Assembly (NCBI GenBank): GCA_902493985.1
Contig: CABURR010000070.1
Coordinates: forward strand, 1-8,859
From: an uncultured Collinsella sp.
Lineage (GTDB): Bacteria > Actinomycetota > Coriobacteriia > Coriobacteriales > Coriobacteriaceae
Length of the DNA: 8,859 nucleotides
Reading direction: 5' to 3'
Positions 1 to 6,762 of the stretch are shown here, piece after piece. Numbering within the stretch: position 1 is the first letter of the stretch; each line of letters opens with the position of its first letter. A program made the position numbers and the translations under genes. The notes beneath the pieces were generated by a model. It was not told the origin of the DNA and ran no database searches. It saw nothing but the letters and a program-made list of their open reading frames with translations.

Positions 1-522
1 ACGGCGGGAACGGAAAACGTCGCTCGTCCCGATACGCCCGATTCGCGCTGCGGTTGGATCGACGATGATACCGACCTGCATGTTTGGGAAAACTTAGGCG
101 TGCGCGGCGTGTGGGAGCGCTATGTCGATGACTGGTGCCGTGCCTGCGAGAGCCCGCTCAACTTTGATGTAATGGCTCACCCCGACCTGGTCATGCGCTT
201 TTCGAAGGAAGGCTTTGCGCCCGACTTTGACCCCGCACCGTTTTGGCAGCAGATGGCCGAATGCGCCCACGATACGGGCCGCCGCATTGAGGTCTCGACC
301 GCCGCACCGCGCAAGGGCCTCGACGACTACTACCCCGCAACCGGTCTTTTGCGCTGCTTTGCCCATGCCGAGGTGCCGATCACTTTTGGCTCGGACGCGC
401 ACCGCGCCTGCGACATCTGCTGGAACATCCGTGAGGCCCAGGCACACGCCTACGACTGTGGCTACCGAACCTTCGACATCCCCCACCCCACCGGCGAATG
501 GGAATCCACACCCCTCGCCTAA
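1..522 (+). CDS. hisK: Histidinol-phosphatase, PHP family (5' end outside window)
   Basis: Frame 1 is open from the first base to the TAA at 520-522, so this is the last 173 residues of a longer protein; the start is not in the window and GTG at 100 is not a convincing start. Visible PHP-domain signatures are AHPD (fragment residues 59-62, within DVMAHPDLVMRF), IEVST (96-100) followed by PRKG and YP, and GSDAH (130-134). In PHP phosphatases these Asp/His/Glu residues bind the active-site metals. The pattern HPDL...RF, IEVST..RK, then PITFGSDAH is typical of HisK/HisJ histidinol-phosphatases, which hydrolyse L-histidinol phosphate to histidinol. The neighbouring operon encodes a single-domain HisB with no phosphatase domain, so this gene supplies the missing step. 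It is convergent with hisE, 27 bp between stop codons. Other PHP hydrolases are possible from the fold alone; the context makes histidinol-phosphatase the best call. Confidence 0.87.
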   Translation, partial: TAGTENVARPDTPDSRCGWIDDDTDLHVWENLGVRGVWERYVDDWCRACESPLNFDVMAHPDLVMRFSKEGFAPDFDPAPFWQQMAECAHDTGRRIEVSTAAPRKGLDDYYPATGLLRCFAHAEVPITFGSDAHRACDICWNIREAQAHAYDCGYRTFDIPHPTGEWESTPLA

Positions 523-554
523 CTAGTCGTTTAAGAACGTCCCCAATGACTAGT
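522..554. repeat. Inverted repeat between convergent hisK and hisE
   Basis: Arms ACTAGTC (522-528) and GACTAGT (548-554) are a perfect 7-bp inverted repeat around a 19-nt spacer. Inside lies a smaller CGTT/AACG dyad (528-531 and 536-539) next to AACGTCCCC (minus strand GGGGACGTT). The arms overlap both stop codons (hisK TAA 520-522, hisE TAG 550-552) and nearly fill the tail-to-tail gap. No run of T follows on either strand, so it is not a canonical intrinsic terminator, although it may fold in both transcripts. The GGGGAC core resembles REP-type palindromes associated with Y1 transposases, but that is an impression from memory and not a match I could test. Confidence 0.55.
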
Positions 555-867
555 GGCGGCGGGCGTTGAGTTCGCCAGCCAGCTCGTCGAGGGTGATGCC
601 GTAGCGCTCAAGCGTCACGAGCAGGTGGTAGACCAGGTCGCCGGCCTCGTAGCGGATGTGGTCGTGATCGTTATCCTTGCAGGCCATGATCACCTCGCTT
701 GCCTCCTCGGCAAGCTTCTTGAGCAGCTCGTCCTCGACGTCGGTCAACAGACGCGCGGTATAGCTCTCCTGCGGCGATGCGTCGCGACGGCCGTGAATCA
801 CCTCGGCCAGACCTGTCAGCGTCTCTCCGATATTTCCATCCTGAACGTTTGCGGTGCGCACACCCAT
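550..867 (-). CDS. hisE: Phosphoribosyl-ATP pyrophosphohydrolase
   Basis: A 105-residue cytoplasmic protein that hydrolyses phosphoribosyl-ATP to phosphoribosyl-AMP and pyrophosphate, the second step of histidine synthesis. It has the all-alpha MazG-like fold signatures: EDELLKKLAEEASEVIMA near residues 45-62, with the acidic metal-binding cluster (E54, E55, E58), then the second acidic motif EAGDLVYHLL (74-83, E74 and D77). Length matches stand-alone HisE. The ATG at 867 is preceded by AAAGGA (875-880) with 7-nt spacing. It is the last gene of the operon, 45 nt after hisI; in many bacteria HisI and HisE are fused, but here they are separate cistrons. The stop codon lies in the inverted repeat shared with the convergent phosphatase gene, and no T-rich terminator follows. 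Confidence 0.95.
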   Translation of the reverse strand: MGVRTANVQDGNIGETLTGLAEVIHGRRDASPQESYTARLLTDVEDELLKKLAEEASEVIMACKDNDHDHIRYEAGDLVYHLLVTLERYGITLDELAGELNARRH

Positions 868-912
868 AGTTCAATCCTTTCTGGTGGCCAAGCGCCTAGT
901 CGAGCGCCCGCC

Positions 913-1242
913 CTACGCGAGTTTCTTAAAGAAGCAGGTACGGTTGCCGGTATGGCAGGCCGGACCCGGCGAGTCGACCTTGACCAGCAGCGTATCGCTA
1001 TCGCAGTCGGCCCAGAGCTCCTTGATCTCCTGCATATTGCCGCTCGTCGCGCCCTTGTTCCAGAGCTCCTGGCGACTACGGCTCCAAAACCACGTGGTAC
1101 CGGTCTTGAGCGTCAGCCCCACCGATTCCTCATTCATCCAGGCAACCATAAGCACCTCGCCGGTGTCATACTGCTGAACAACACAAGGAATCAGCCCACG
1201 GGCGTCGTACGTAAGATCAGCCGCGGTTGTCACCTGTTCCAT
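913..1242 (-). CDS. hisI: Phosphoribosyl-AMP cyclohydrolase
   Basis: A 109-residue cytoplasmic metalloenzyme that opens the adenine ring of phosphoribosyl-AMP, the third step of the pathway. The family signature is clear: VAWMNEES (33-40), WFWSRSRQELWNKGATSGN (51-69), the metal cluster ADCDSD (78-83) with D79, D81, D83 and C80, and the remaining zinc cysteines in ACHTG (C96) and RTC (C103). Length is normal for a HisI without a HisE domain. Its ATG (1240-1242) directly follows the hisF TAA (1243-1245) with no spacer, and only a weak GGA lies upstream, so translation probably depends on coupling to hisF. A 45-nt gap with the short direct repeat AGCGCC separates it from hisE. Confidence 0.96.
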   Translation of the reverse strand: MEQVTTAADLTYDARGLIPCVVQQYDTGEVLMVAWMNEESVGLTLKTGTTWFWSRSRQELWNKGATSGNMQEIKELWADCDSDTLLVKVDSPGPACHTGNRTCFFKKLA

Positions 1243-2025
1243 TTAGAAATCCAATCTCACGGGAATTCCCTGCGATGCCATATATTCTTTGACTTCGCGG
1301 ATGCTGAAGGTTCCAAAGTGAAAGACGCTTGCCGCCAGTACGGCGTCAGCCTCGCCCTCAATCACACCCTCGGCAAAATGCTCGAGCGTGCCCACGCCGC
1401 CGCTCGCGATGACGGGAATCGGCACCGCGCGCGCCACGGCGCGGGTGAGCGCCAGGTCAAAGCCGGCCTTGGTGCCGTCGCGGTCCATACTGGTCAGCAA
1501 GATCTCGCCGGCGCCGCGACGAGCCGCTTCCTCGGCCCACGCCACCGCGTCGATGCCCGTGGCGTTGCGGCCTCCTGCGGTAAAGACTTCCCACTTGTCG
1601 GCACCAGATGCGCTGGGCAAACCGACGCGCTTGGCATCGATCGCCACGACCACGGCCTGGCTGCCAAACGCCGCGGCAGCCTGGCTAATCAACGACGGGT
1701 CGCGCACGGCCGCCGAGTTGAGCGACACCTTGTCGGCACCAGCGGCAACCATGGTGCGCATGCCCGCCAGGTCGCGAAATCCGCCGCCCACGGTATAGGG
1801 AATAGCCAGCTCCTCGGCCGCATGCGCCGCCATCTCGATGGTCGTCGCGCGGTTATCGCTCGTGGCGGTAATGTCCAAAAATACGACCTCGTCCGCACCT
1901 TCGCGGTCGTAGGCGCGCGCCAGCTCCACCGGATCGCCCGCATCGCGCAGGCTCACAAAGTTGACGCCCTTGACCACACGGCCGTCCTTGACGTCCAGGC
2001 AGGGAATCACACGTTTGGTAAGCAT
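1243..2025 (-). CDS. hisF: Imidazole glycerol phosphate synthase, cyclase subunit
   Basis: A 260-residue (beta/alpha)8-barrel protein that uses ammonia delivered by HisH to convert PRFAR into imidazole glycerol phosphate, releasing AICAR to purine synthesis. The N-terminus RVIPCLDVKDGRVVKGV is a HisF hallmark; the catalytic aspartates D11 and D130 (VVAIDAKR) are at the positions known for the family. Phosphate-binding segments include GGGFR (80-84), ADKVSLNSAA (97-106), SMDRDGTKAGFD (179-190) and IASGGVG (206-212). Length is normal. The start follows the hisA stop by 3 nt, with GGAGGAG at 2032-2038 (6-nt spacing) inside the end of hisA. It is expected to form a heterodimer with HisH, encoded two genes upstream in the same operon. 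Confidence 0.97.
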   Translation of the reverse strand: MLTKRVIPCLDVKDGRVVKGVNFVSLRDAGDPVELARAYDREGADEVVFLDITATSDNRATTIEMAAHAAEELAIPYTVGGGFRDLAGMRTMVAAGADKVSLNSAAVRDPSLISQAAAAFGSQAVVVAIDAKRVGLPSASGADKWEVFTAGGRNATGIDAVAWAEEAARRGAGEILLTSMDRDGTKAGFDLALTRAVARAVPIPVIASGGVGTLEHFAEGVIEGEADAVLAASVFHFGTFSIREVKEYMASQGIPVRLDF

Positions 2026-2028
2026 GGG

Positions 2029-2772
2029 CTACTCCTCCCCTCGGGCGGCGGCCAGCGCCTGTGCCAGCGTAAAGTTGCCCTCGTAGAGCGCGCGACCGGT
2101 AATAGCACCTTCAATCGCGCCCTCACCCACTGCGGCCAGCGCACGGATGTCGTCGAGCGTCGAGATGCCACCCGATGCCACGACAGGAAAGCCCGCGACC
2201 TTGGCAACATGGCGATACGCCGCCACATCGATGCCCGTCTGCATGCCATCGCGCGCGATGTCGGTATACACCAGATGCTTAAAGCCCAGCTCGGAAAGCT
2301 GCGCCACGGCATTGTCGAGCGCCACACCCGCGCCGTCGCGCCAGCCGTTCACCTTGACCTGGCCGTCGCGTGCGGCAATGTCAGCCACCAACAGCTCGCC
2401 AAAGCCTTGGGCCGCCACCTCGGCAAAACCAGGCTCGGTCACGAGCACCGTGCCCAGTGCGATGCGGCGAGCACCGTAGCCGGCCAGCTCGTCGATACGT
2501 GCAAGCGAGCGAACGCCGCCGCCCACGTCCACGGACAGACCGTCGACGCCGCAGATGGCCTTAATCGCCGCCGAGTTAGCAGCGCATGTGTTCTCGTCCT
2601 CGCCAAAGGCAGAAGACAGGTCTACGACGTGCACCCAGCTTGCGCCCTGCTCGGCAAACGAGCGGGCGACTGCCACAGGGTCGTCGGAATATACCTTGCA
2701 GCGGCTGCGGTCGCCGCGCTCCAGGCGCACGACCTTGCCGCCGATCAGATCGATTGCGGGAAACAGGATCAT
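2029..2772 (-). CDS. hisA: ProFAR isomerase (HisA)
   Basis: A 247-residue (beta/alpha)8-barrel enzyme that performs the Amadori rearrangement of ProFAR to PRFAR. Seen in the sequence: FPAIDLIGGKVVRL with catalytic D8, VHVVDLSSAF (47-56), the phosphate-binding GGGVR (84-88), TDIARDG with the second catalytic aspartate D171, VVASGGIS (197-204) and GAITGRALY (222-230). The GGGVR loop and TDIARDG are those of classical HisA; actinobacterial PriA (dual HisA/TrpF) usually has SGGIR and TDITKDG, so I call this single-function HisA, as inference. The ATG overlaps the hisH TGA by 4 bp (ATGA), with GAGGAGG at 2780-2786, 7 nt upstream, inside hisH, which suggests translational coupling. Confidence 0.95.
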   Translation of the reverse strand: MILFPAIDLIGGKVVRLERGDRSRCKVYSDDPVAVARSFAEQGASWVHVVDLSSAFGEDENTCAANSAAIKAICGVDGLSVDVGGGVRSLARIDELAGYGARRIALGTVLVTEPGFAEVAAQGFGELLVADIAARDGQVKVNGWRDGAGVALDNAVAQLSELGFKHLVYTDIARDGMQTGIDVAAYRHVAKVAGFPVVASGGISTLDDIRALAAVGEGAIEGAITGRALYEGNFTLAQALAAARGEE

Positions 2773-3470
2773 CGGCCGGCCTCCTCGACGATGTTGACGA
2801 AGTTCTTAAGGATGCGCTGACCCAGCGCGGAGGATTTCTCGGGATGGAACTGGCAGCCCCACACGTTGCCGTGGCGCACGATGCACGGGAAGCTCCGCGT
2901 ATAGTGCGTGCGCGCCAGCACATCGGCGGCATCGGCGTCGTCGGCCACCGCGTAGCTGTGGGTGAAATACATGTTGGCACCCTCGGCAAAACCGGCAAGC
3001 AGCGGATCGGCCGCACCGGCGGGCGTCATGTGCACCTGGTCCCAGCCCACGTGCGGCACCTTCAGGCGACTCGATTTCAAGCGCGTGCACGAGCCACGCA
3101 TAATACCCAGGCCATCGACCCAGGGACCGCCAGCCTGCTCGGGGGTGTTGCCATCGGCAACCGCGCCCTCGTCCGCAGGCACGCCCTCGTTGCCGCGCTC
3201 AAAAAATAGCTGAAGGCCCAGGCAGATACCGAGCAGCGGAGTTCCGGCGGCGACGGCATCGAGCGCCGCGTCCGCCTCGCCGCTCTGGCGCATAAAGGCG
3301 ATCGCGTCATAGAACGCGCCCACGCCCGGGATGACCAGGCCGTCGGCATTGCGGATCTGCTCCGGATCGTCCGACGTGCAGGCGGCGGCACCGGCGCGCG
3401 CAAGCCCGCGCACGACGCTCGACAAGTTGCCCTTGTGGTAGTCGATCACCACGATCTTCGGTTCGCCCAC
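2769..3470 (-). CDS. hisH: Imidazole glycerol phosphate synthase, glutamine amidotransferase subunit
   Basis: A 233-residue class I glutaminase that hydrolyses glutamine and channels ammonia to HisF. The N-terminus IVVIDYHKGNL, the oxyanion strand VIPGVGAF (46-53), the nucleophile motif GICLGLQ with C83, VPHVGWDQV (138-146) and the C-terminal dyad in QFHPEKS (H209, E211) make the assignment secure. It is somewhat longer than the usual 200-210 residues because of an acidic, gly-rich insertion at about residues 92-116. I place the start at GTG 3470, which has AAAAGGAGGG 5 nt upstream and begins just before the first beta strand; the longer TTG at 3494 would place that ribosome site inside the gene. 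There is no in-frame ATG nearby. The gap to hisB is 45 nt. Confidence 0.94.
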   Translation of the reverse strand: MGEPKIVVIDYHKGNLSSVVRGLARAGAAACTSDDPEQIRNADGLVIPGVGAFYDAIAFMRQSGEADAALDAVAAGTPLLGICLGLQLFFERGNEGVPADEGAVADGNTPEQAGGPWVDGLGIMRGSCTRLKSSRLKVPHVGWDQVHMTPAGAADPLLAGFAEGANMYFTHSYAVADDADAADVLARTHYTRSFPCIVRHGNVWGCQFHPEKSSALGQRILKNFVNIVEEAGR

Positions 3471-3475
3471 GCGAC

Positions 3476-3480
3476 CCTCC
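3476..3480 (-). promoter_or_regulatory. Ribosome binding site fixing the hisH GTG start
   Basis: The minus strand reads AAAAGGAGGG across 3484-3475; the GGAGG core sits 5 nt before GTG 3470. This supports GTG over the upstream in-frame TTG at 3494, which has no comparable site. Confidence 0.75.
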
Positions 3481-3494
3481 TTTTCCCCATTCAA

Positions 3495-3517
3495 AACCTG
3501 TCCCTTTTTGGCAGGTT
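3495..3517 (-). other. Small intercistronic hairpin, hisB-hisH
   Basis: On the minus strand AACCTG (3517-3512) pairs with CAGGTT (3500-3495), with an inner CC/GG possible, around an A/G-rich loop; the stem is followed by a short T run (3496-3493 reads TTTT). The left arm overlaps the hisB stop codon. The stem is short and AT-flanked, so it is at most a weak terminator or an RNA processing or stability element between the two halves of the operon. Confidence 0.35.
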
Positions 3518-4103
3518 ACAGTGAACCCTTGGTGCTGGGGATGCCCTGCACGCGGGGATCGAGCTCGCAGGCGTGGCGCATCGTGCGGCCCACGGCCTTA
3601 AAGGCGGCCTCGATAATGTGATGCGAGTTGCCGCCCGCCAGCTCGCGCACGTGCAGCGTGAGCTTGGCGTCGCGCGCAAAGGCGTAGAAGAACTCGACGG
3701 CCAGCTCGGTATCGAAGCTGCCCACGCGCTCGGTCGGCACGGGCAGCTCGCAGTAGGCCTGCCCGCGGCCCGAAATATCAACAGCAGCCATCACAAGTGT
3801 CTCGTCCATGGCGATCGCCGCGTCGGCAAAGCGCGTAATGCCCGCCTTGTCGCCCAGCGCCTGGCAAAACGCCTCGCCCAGCACAATACCCACGTCCTCG
3901 ACGGTGTGGTGCGCATCGACCTCGACGTCGCCCACCGCGTGCACCGTCAGATCGAACAGACCATGGCGGCCAAAAGCGTTGAGCATGTGGTCGAAAAACG
4001 GCACGCCGGTCGAGATGTCGCACACGCCAGATCCGTCCAGGTCGAGCTTTACGACAATGTCGGTCTCGCCCGTCTTGCGGGTCACCTCGGCATAGCGGTC
4101 CAT
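3516..4103 (-). CDS. hisB: Imidazoleglycerol-phosphate dehydratase (single-domain HisB)
   Basis: A 195-residue cytoplasmic Mn-dependent dehydratase that converts imidazole glycerol phosphate to imidazole acetol phosphate. Both halves of the duplicated metal-binding fold are visible: FFDHMLNAFGRHG (36-48) and DAHHTVEDVGI (63-73) in the first, and GGNSHHIIEAAFKA (157-170) in the second, with the C-terminal STKG (190-193). Length is that of the monofunctional enzyme, so there is no N-terminal HAD histidinol-phosphatase domain as in enteric bacteria; the PHP gene at the left edge takes that role. Its ATG directly follows the hisC TAG (4104-4106), with GGAGGAG (4110-4116) inside the last hisC codons at 6-nt spacing. 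Confidence 0.97.
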   Translation of the reverse strand: MDRYAEVTRKTGETDIVVKLDLDGSGVCDISTGVPFFDHMLNAFGRHGLFDLTVHAVGDVEVDAHHTVEDVGIVLGEAFCQALGDKAGITRFADAAIAMDETLVMAAVDISGRGQAYCELPVPTERVGSFDTELAVEFFYAFARDAKLTLHVRELAGGNSHHIIEAAFKAVGRTMRHACELDPRVQGIPSTKGSL

Positions 4104-5219
4104 CTACATCTCCTCCTTCACCAGCGCGGCAAACGCGGCCAGCACCTCGTTGTTTTCCTGCGGGGTGCCCACGGTAATGCGCAGGCAGTCCGCGAGCCCC
4201 GGCGCGTAGCTAAAGTCGCGCACCAAAATTGAATACTCGTCGCGCAGGCGCTCGCGCACGTGCGTGGCATGCGGCGTGCGCACGAGCACAAAGTTCGCCG
4301 CGCTCGGCCACGCCTCCACGGGCAGACCCTCGGCAGCCATTGCGCGCAGGGCGCACAGCTCGCGCTCGCGCTCGGATGCAACCTGTGCCACTACGGGCGC
4401 GTACGCATCGCGGGCACGCACGCAGGCAAGCGCGGCGGCCTGGCTCAGCACGTTAACCGAGTAGATTTGGCGAATCGCCGCAAACACATCGATGACCTCG
4501 GGCGCCGCGATCACATAGCCCAGACGCGTGCCGGCAGCGCCAAACGCCTTGGACAGCGTATGCAGAATCACCAGGTTGGGATGCTCGGCGATAAGCCCCT
4601 GCGCCGTGGTAGCCGCGCCAAACGAATCGTCCGCAAACTCAACGTAGGCCTCGTCGACCATGACCATGCCGGGGCACGCATCGCACAGGTCCACGACAAA
4701 GTCGAGCGGTGCCACGTCGCCCGTGGGGTTGTTGGGCGAGGTCACGATGGCCAGGTTGCACTCCGGCGCCGCGGCGAGCACGGCTGCCTGGTCGAGCTCA
4801 AAGTTCGCCGGATCACGCCACACGTCGCGCACTTCGGTCTGACAGAGCGACGCAAAGAACGCGTACTCGCTAAAGCACGGCGGGCAGTTGAGCAGGGTCC
4901 GCCCCACGCCGCCAAACGCCAGCAGGTAGTTATAGAGCAGCTCGTCGCCGCCGTTGCCCACGCAGATATTCTCGCGAGCCACGCCATGCCAAGCGGCCAG
5001 CTCGTCGCGCAGGTCGTTGGACATGGGGTCGGGATAGCGGTTGAGCGGCGTGGCAGCCAGGGCGGCGTCGACCGCCTCGCGCACGCCGGCCGGCACGGGA
5101 TAGGTGTTCTCGTTGGCCGAAAGGTTGATGCGCGTGGGCGTAAAGTTGGGATCGTAGGGCTCAATGCCGGCCAAGTAGGACTGGACGAGCTCCTTCATGC
5201 GGGGCGTGAGTTCGGCCAT
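4104..5219 (-). CDS. hisC: Histidinol-phosphate aminotransferase
   Basis: A 371-residue PLP-dependent class II (HisC) aminotransferase that makes histidinol phosphate from imidazole acetol phosphate and glutamate. Landmarks are INLSANENTYPVP (31-43), NRYPDP (60-65), the cofactor loop GNGGDELL (88-95), SPNNPTG (161-167), MVDEAYVEF (187-195, with the D189 and Y192 cofactor contacts), TLSKAFGAAGTRLGY with the Schiff-base lysine K224, and LRITVGT (346-352) with the substrate-carboxylate arginine. I choose the ATG at 5219, 1 nt after the hisD stop and 6 nt after GAGGAGG; a GTG at 5252 would add 11 residues inside hisD and lose this ribosome site. It sits between hisD and hisB, whereas many Gram-positive his operons place hisC elsewhere. 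HisC-like enzymes can also act on aromatic substrates, but the location argues for histidine. Confidence 0.95.
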   Translation of the reverse strand: MAELTPRMKELVQSYLAGIEPYDPNFTPTRINLSANENTYPVPAGVREAVDAALAATPLNRYPDPMSNDLRDELAAWHGVARENICVGNGGDELLYNYLLAFGGVGRTLLNCPPCFSEYAFFASLCQTEVRDVWRDPANFELDQAAVLAAAPECNLAIVTSPNNPTGDVAPLDFVVDLCDACPGMVMVDEAYVEFADDSFGAATTAQGLIAEHPNLVILHTLSKAFGAAGTRLGYVIAAPEVIDVFAAIRQIYSVNVLSQAAALACVRARDAYAPVVAQVASERERELCALRAMAAEGLPVEAWPSAANFVLVRTPHATHVRERLRDEYSILVRDFSYAPGLADCLRITVGTPQENNEVLAAFAALVKEEM

Positions 5220-5220
5220 G

Positions 5221-6657
5221 TTAGGCCTCCTCGCCGGTCGCGCCGGCGCCACCCGCGCCTACAGCCGCCAGGTCCACGCCCTCGGCGACCGTCGCCACCG
5301 CATCGCCCGGCCAGGCAACCTTGGTCAGGTCTGCCGCGGCCAGCGACTCGGCGCTCACGGCATCCTCGCCCTGCTCCAACACGCGGCGACGCAGAGCTGC
5401 GGAAAGTGCATGTGCCCACAGGCCCTCGGCCTCGGCCAGGCGCTGCGTCGCGGGAGCGTCGGAGAGCAGGCCCTCGGGCGTATAGCAAATGACACTCGAG
5501 CGCTTAACGAACTCTTCGACCGAAAGCGGGTTGGAGAACATGGCCGTGCCGCCGGTCGGCAGCGTGTGGTTGGGGCCGGCAACATAATCGCCAAGCGGCT
5601 CGGAGCTCCAAGCGCCCACAAAGATGGCGCCAGCGTTGCGAATGCCGCCAAGCAGGCCCATCGCATCCTTGCAGTGCAGCTCCAGGTGCTCGGGCGCCAC
5701 GGTGTTCACGGCCTCGACGGCGGCAGCCATATCGGCGGCCACCACGATGGTGCCTTCGTTGTCGAGCGAGGCGCGCGTGACCTCGGCACGCGGGGACTGC
5801 GCCACCAGAATGTCGATGCCAGCCTCGACCTCGCGCGCAAACTGCTCGTCGCAAGTCACCAGATAGCAGGCTGCCAGTGGATCGTGCTCGGCCTGGGCCA
5901 TCAGGTCTGCCGCGACCACCATGGGCTTGGCCGTGGCATCGGCCAGCACGCAGACCTCGGACGGGCCAGCGACCATGTCGATTCCCACATCGCCCGAGAC
6001 AATCTGCTTGGCAGCGGCAACAAAAGCGTTGCCCGGGCCGGTGATCTTGTCGACGCGCGGAATGGTCTCGGTACCGTACGCCAGCGCGGCCACGGCCTGA
6101 GCGCCGCCCACCATATAGATTTCGTCCACGCCGCCGAGCTTAGCCGCGGCGAGCGTGTAGGGGCTGATCAGGCCGTCCTTTTGCGGCGGGGTCACCATGA
6201 CCACGCGCTTGACGCCGGCGACCTTGGCGGGAATGGCGTTCATGAGCACGGTAGAGGGATATTGCGCGCGACCGCCCGGCACGTAGATGCCGGCCGCCGC
6301 GAGCGGGGTCACCTTAACGCCGAGCATCGTGCCGTCCGCACGCGTGGTAAACCAGCTCTGCTCGACCTCGCGTTGGTGGAACTCGCGAATCTGACGCGCG
6401 GCCTTCTCGAGCGCGGCGACAAAGGCCGGATCAAGACCTTCGAGCGCGGCATCGATCTGCTCCTGCGGCAAGCGGAAGCTCTGCAGCTCGACACCGTCGA
6501 AACGCTGACAGTAATCGCGCACCGCGGCATCCCCGTTGGCACGCACGTTGGCCACGATATCGCGGGCGGCGTCGATGATGTTTTGCGGCAGCACGCCCTT
6601 GCGGTTGAGCTGGTTGGTAACGAGGCGCTCACCGGGAGCAAGCTTGATGGTCTTCAT
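5221..6657 (-). CDS. hisD: Histidinol dehydrogenase
   Basis: A 478-residue NAD-dependent, zinc-binding enzyme that oxidises L-histidinol to L-histidine in two steps. Recognisable segments are AAGIYVPGGRAQYPSTVLMNAIPAKVAG in outline (about 121-148, YVPGG and YPS being diagnostic), KITGPGNAFVAAAK (204-217), DMVAGPSEV (227-235), the zinc ligands in AQAEHDP (Q255, H258), GDYVAGPNHTLPT (D357, H364) and LWAHALS (H416), and the catalytic pair E323/H324 in APEHLEL. The enzyme is usually about 430 residues; here about 50 residues follow the last family landmark, ending in the Gly/Ala-rich GAGGAGATGEEA. The ATG at 6657 has a modest AGGGG 8 nt upstream. hisC begins 1 nt after its stop. The 105-nt gap before it is the longest inside the operon. 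Confidence 0.97.
   Translation of the reverse strand: MKTIKLAPGERLVTNQLNRKGVLPQNIIDAARDIVANVRANGDAAVRDYCQRFDGVELQSFRLPQEQIDAALEGLDPAFVAALEKAARQIREFHQREVEQSWFTTRADGTMLGVKVTPLAAAGIYVPGGRAQYPSTVLMNAIPAKVAGVKRVVMVTPPQKDGLISPYTLAAAKLGGVDEIYMVGGAQAVAALAYGTETIPRVDKITGPGNAFVAAAKQIVSGDVGIDMVAGPSEVCVLADATAKPMVVAADLMAQAEHDPLAACYLVTCDEQFAREVEAGIDILVAQSPRAEVTRASLDNEGTIVVAADMAAAVEAVNTVAPEHLELHCKDAMGLLGGIRNAGAIFVGAWSSEPLGDYVAGPNHTLPTGGTAMFSNPLSVEEFVKRSSVICYTPEGLLSDAPATQRLAEAEGLWAHALSAALRRRVLEQGEDAVSAESLAAADLTKVAWPGDAVATVAEGVDLAAVGAGGAGATGEEA
5226..5232 (-). promoter_or_regulatory. Ribosome binding site fixing the hisC ATG start
   Basis: The minus strand reads GAGGAGG here, 6 nt before ATG 5219. It lies within the final codons of hisD, so it also forces Glu-Glu-Ala at the HisD C-terminus. 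It decides against the in-frame GTG at 5252. Confidence 0.8.
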
Positions 6658-6762
6658 ATCGGTATCCCCTATCGATCGAGGTTGTGTTCGAAAAACGAGA
6701 GACCGGGCGGCGGCGCCAGTCGGCCCGCAACCCGGACGTTGGGGCGCCCGTGCGTGCTCGCG
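6658..6762 (-). other. hisZG-hisD intergenic region with GC-rich stem
   Basis: These 105 nt contain no open frame with a ribosome site. On the minus strand CCGGG and CCCGG can pair around a 2x2 internal loop and a GCGG/CCGC helix, and six bases later comes GTTTTTCG. This looks like a weak terminator or attenuator, but the T run is displaced from the stem. I see no convincing promoter for hisD. Confidence 0.3.

Noticed and set aside
2029..2772. Bifunctional PriA (HisA/TrpF), as expected for many Actinobacteria
   Set aside because: The phosphate loop is GGGVR and the second catalytic motif is TDIARDG, as in classical HisA; PriA typically has SGGIR and TDITKDG. Only an assay or tree would settle it.
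553..2820. A 755-codon open frame on the plus strand across hisE, hisI, hisF and hisA
   Set aside because: It is the codon-register antisense of four genes that share one frame. It stays open because those genes avoid TTA, CTA and TCA codons. The product is rich in His, Arg and Gln with no recognisable domain, and there is no ribosome site.
4260..5492. A 410-codon plus-strand frame over hisC, and a 385-codon one at 7354-8511 over hisZG
   Set aside because: Both are shadows of well-supported minus-strand enzymes, with biased composition and no start signals.
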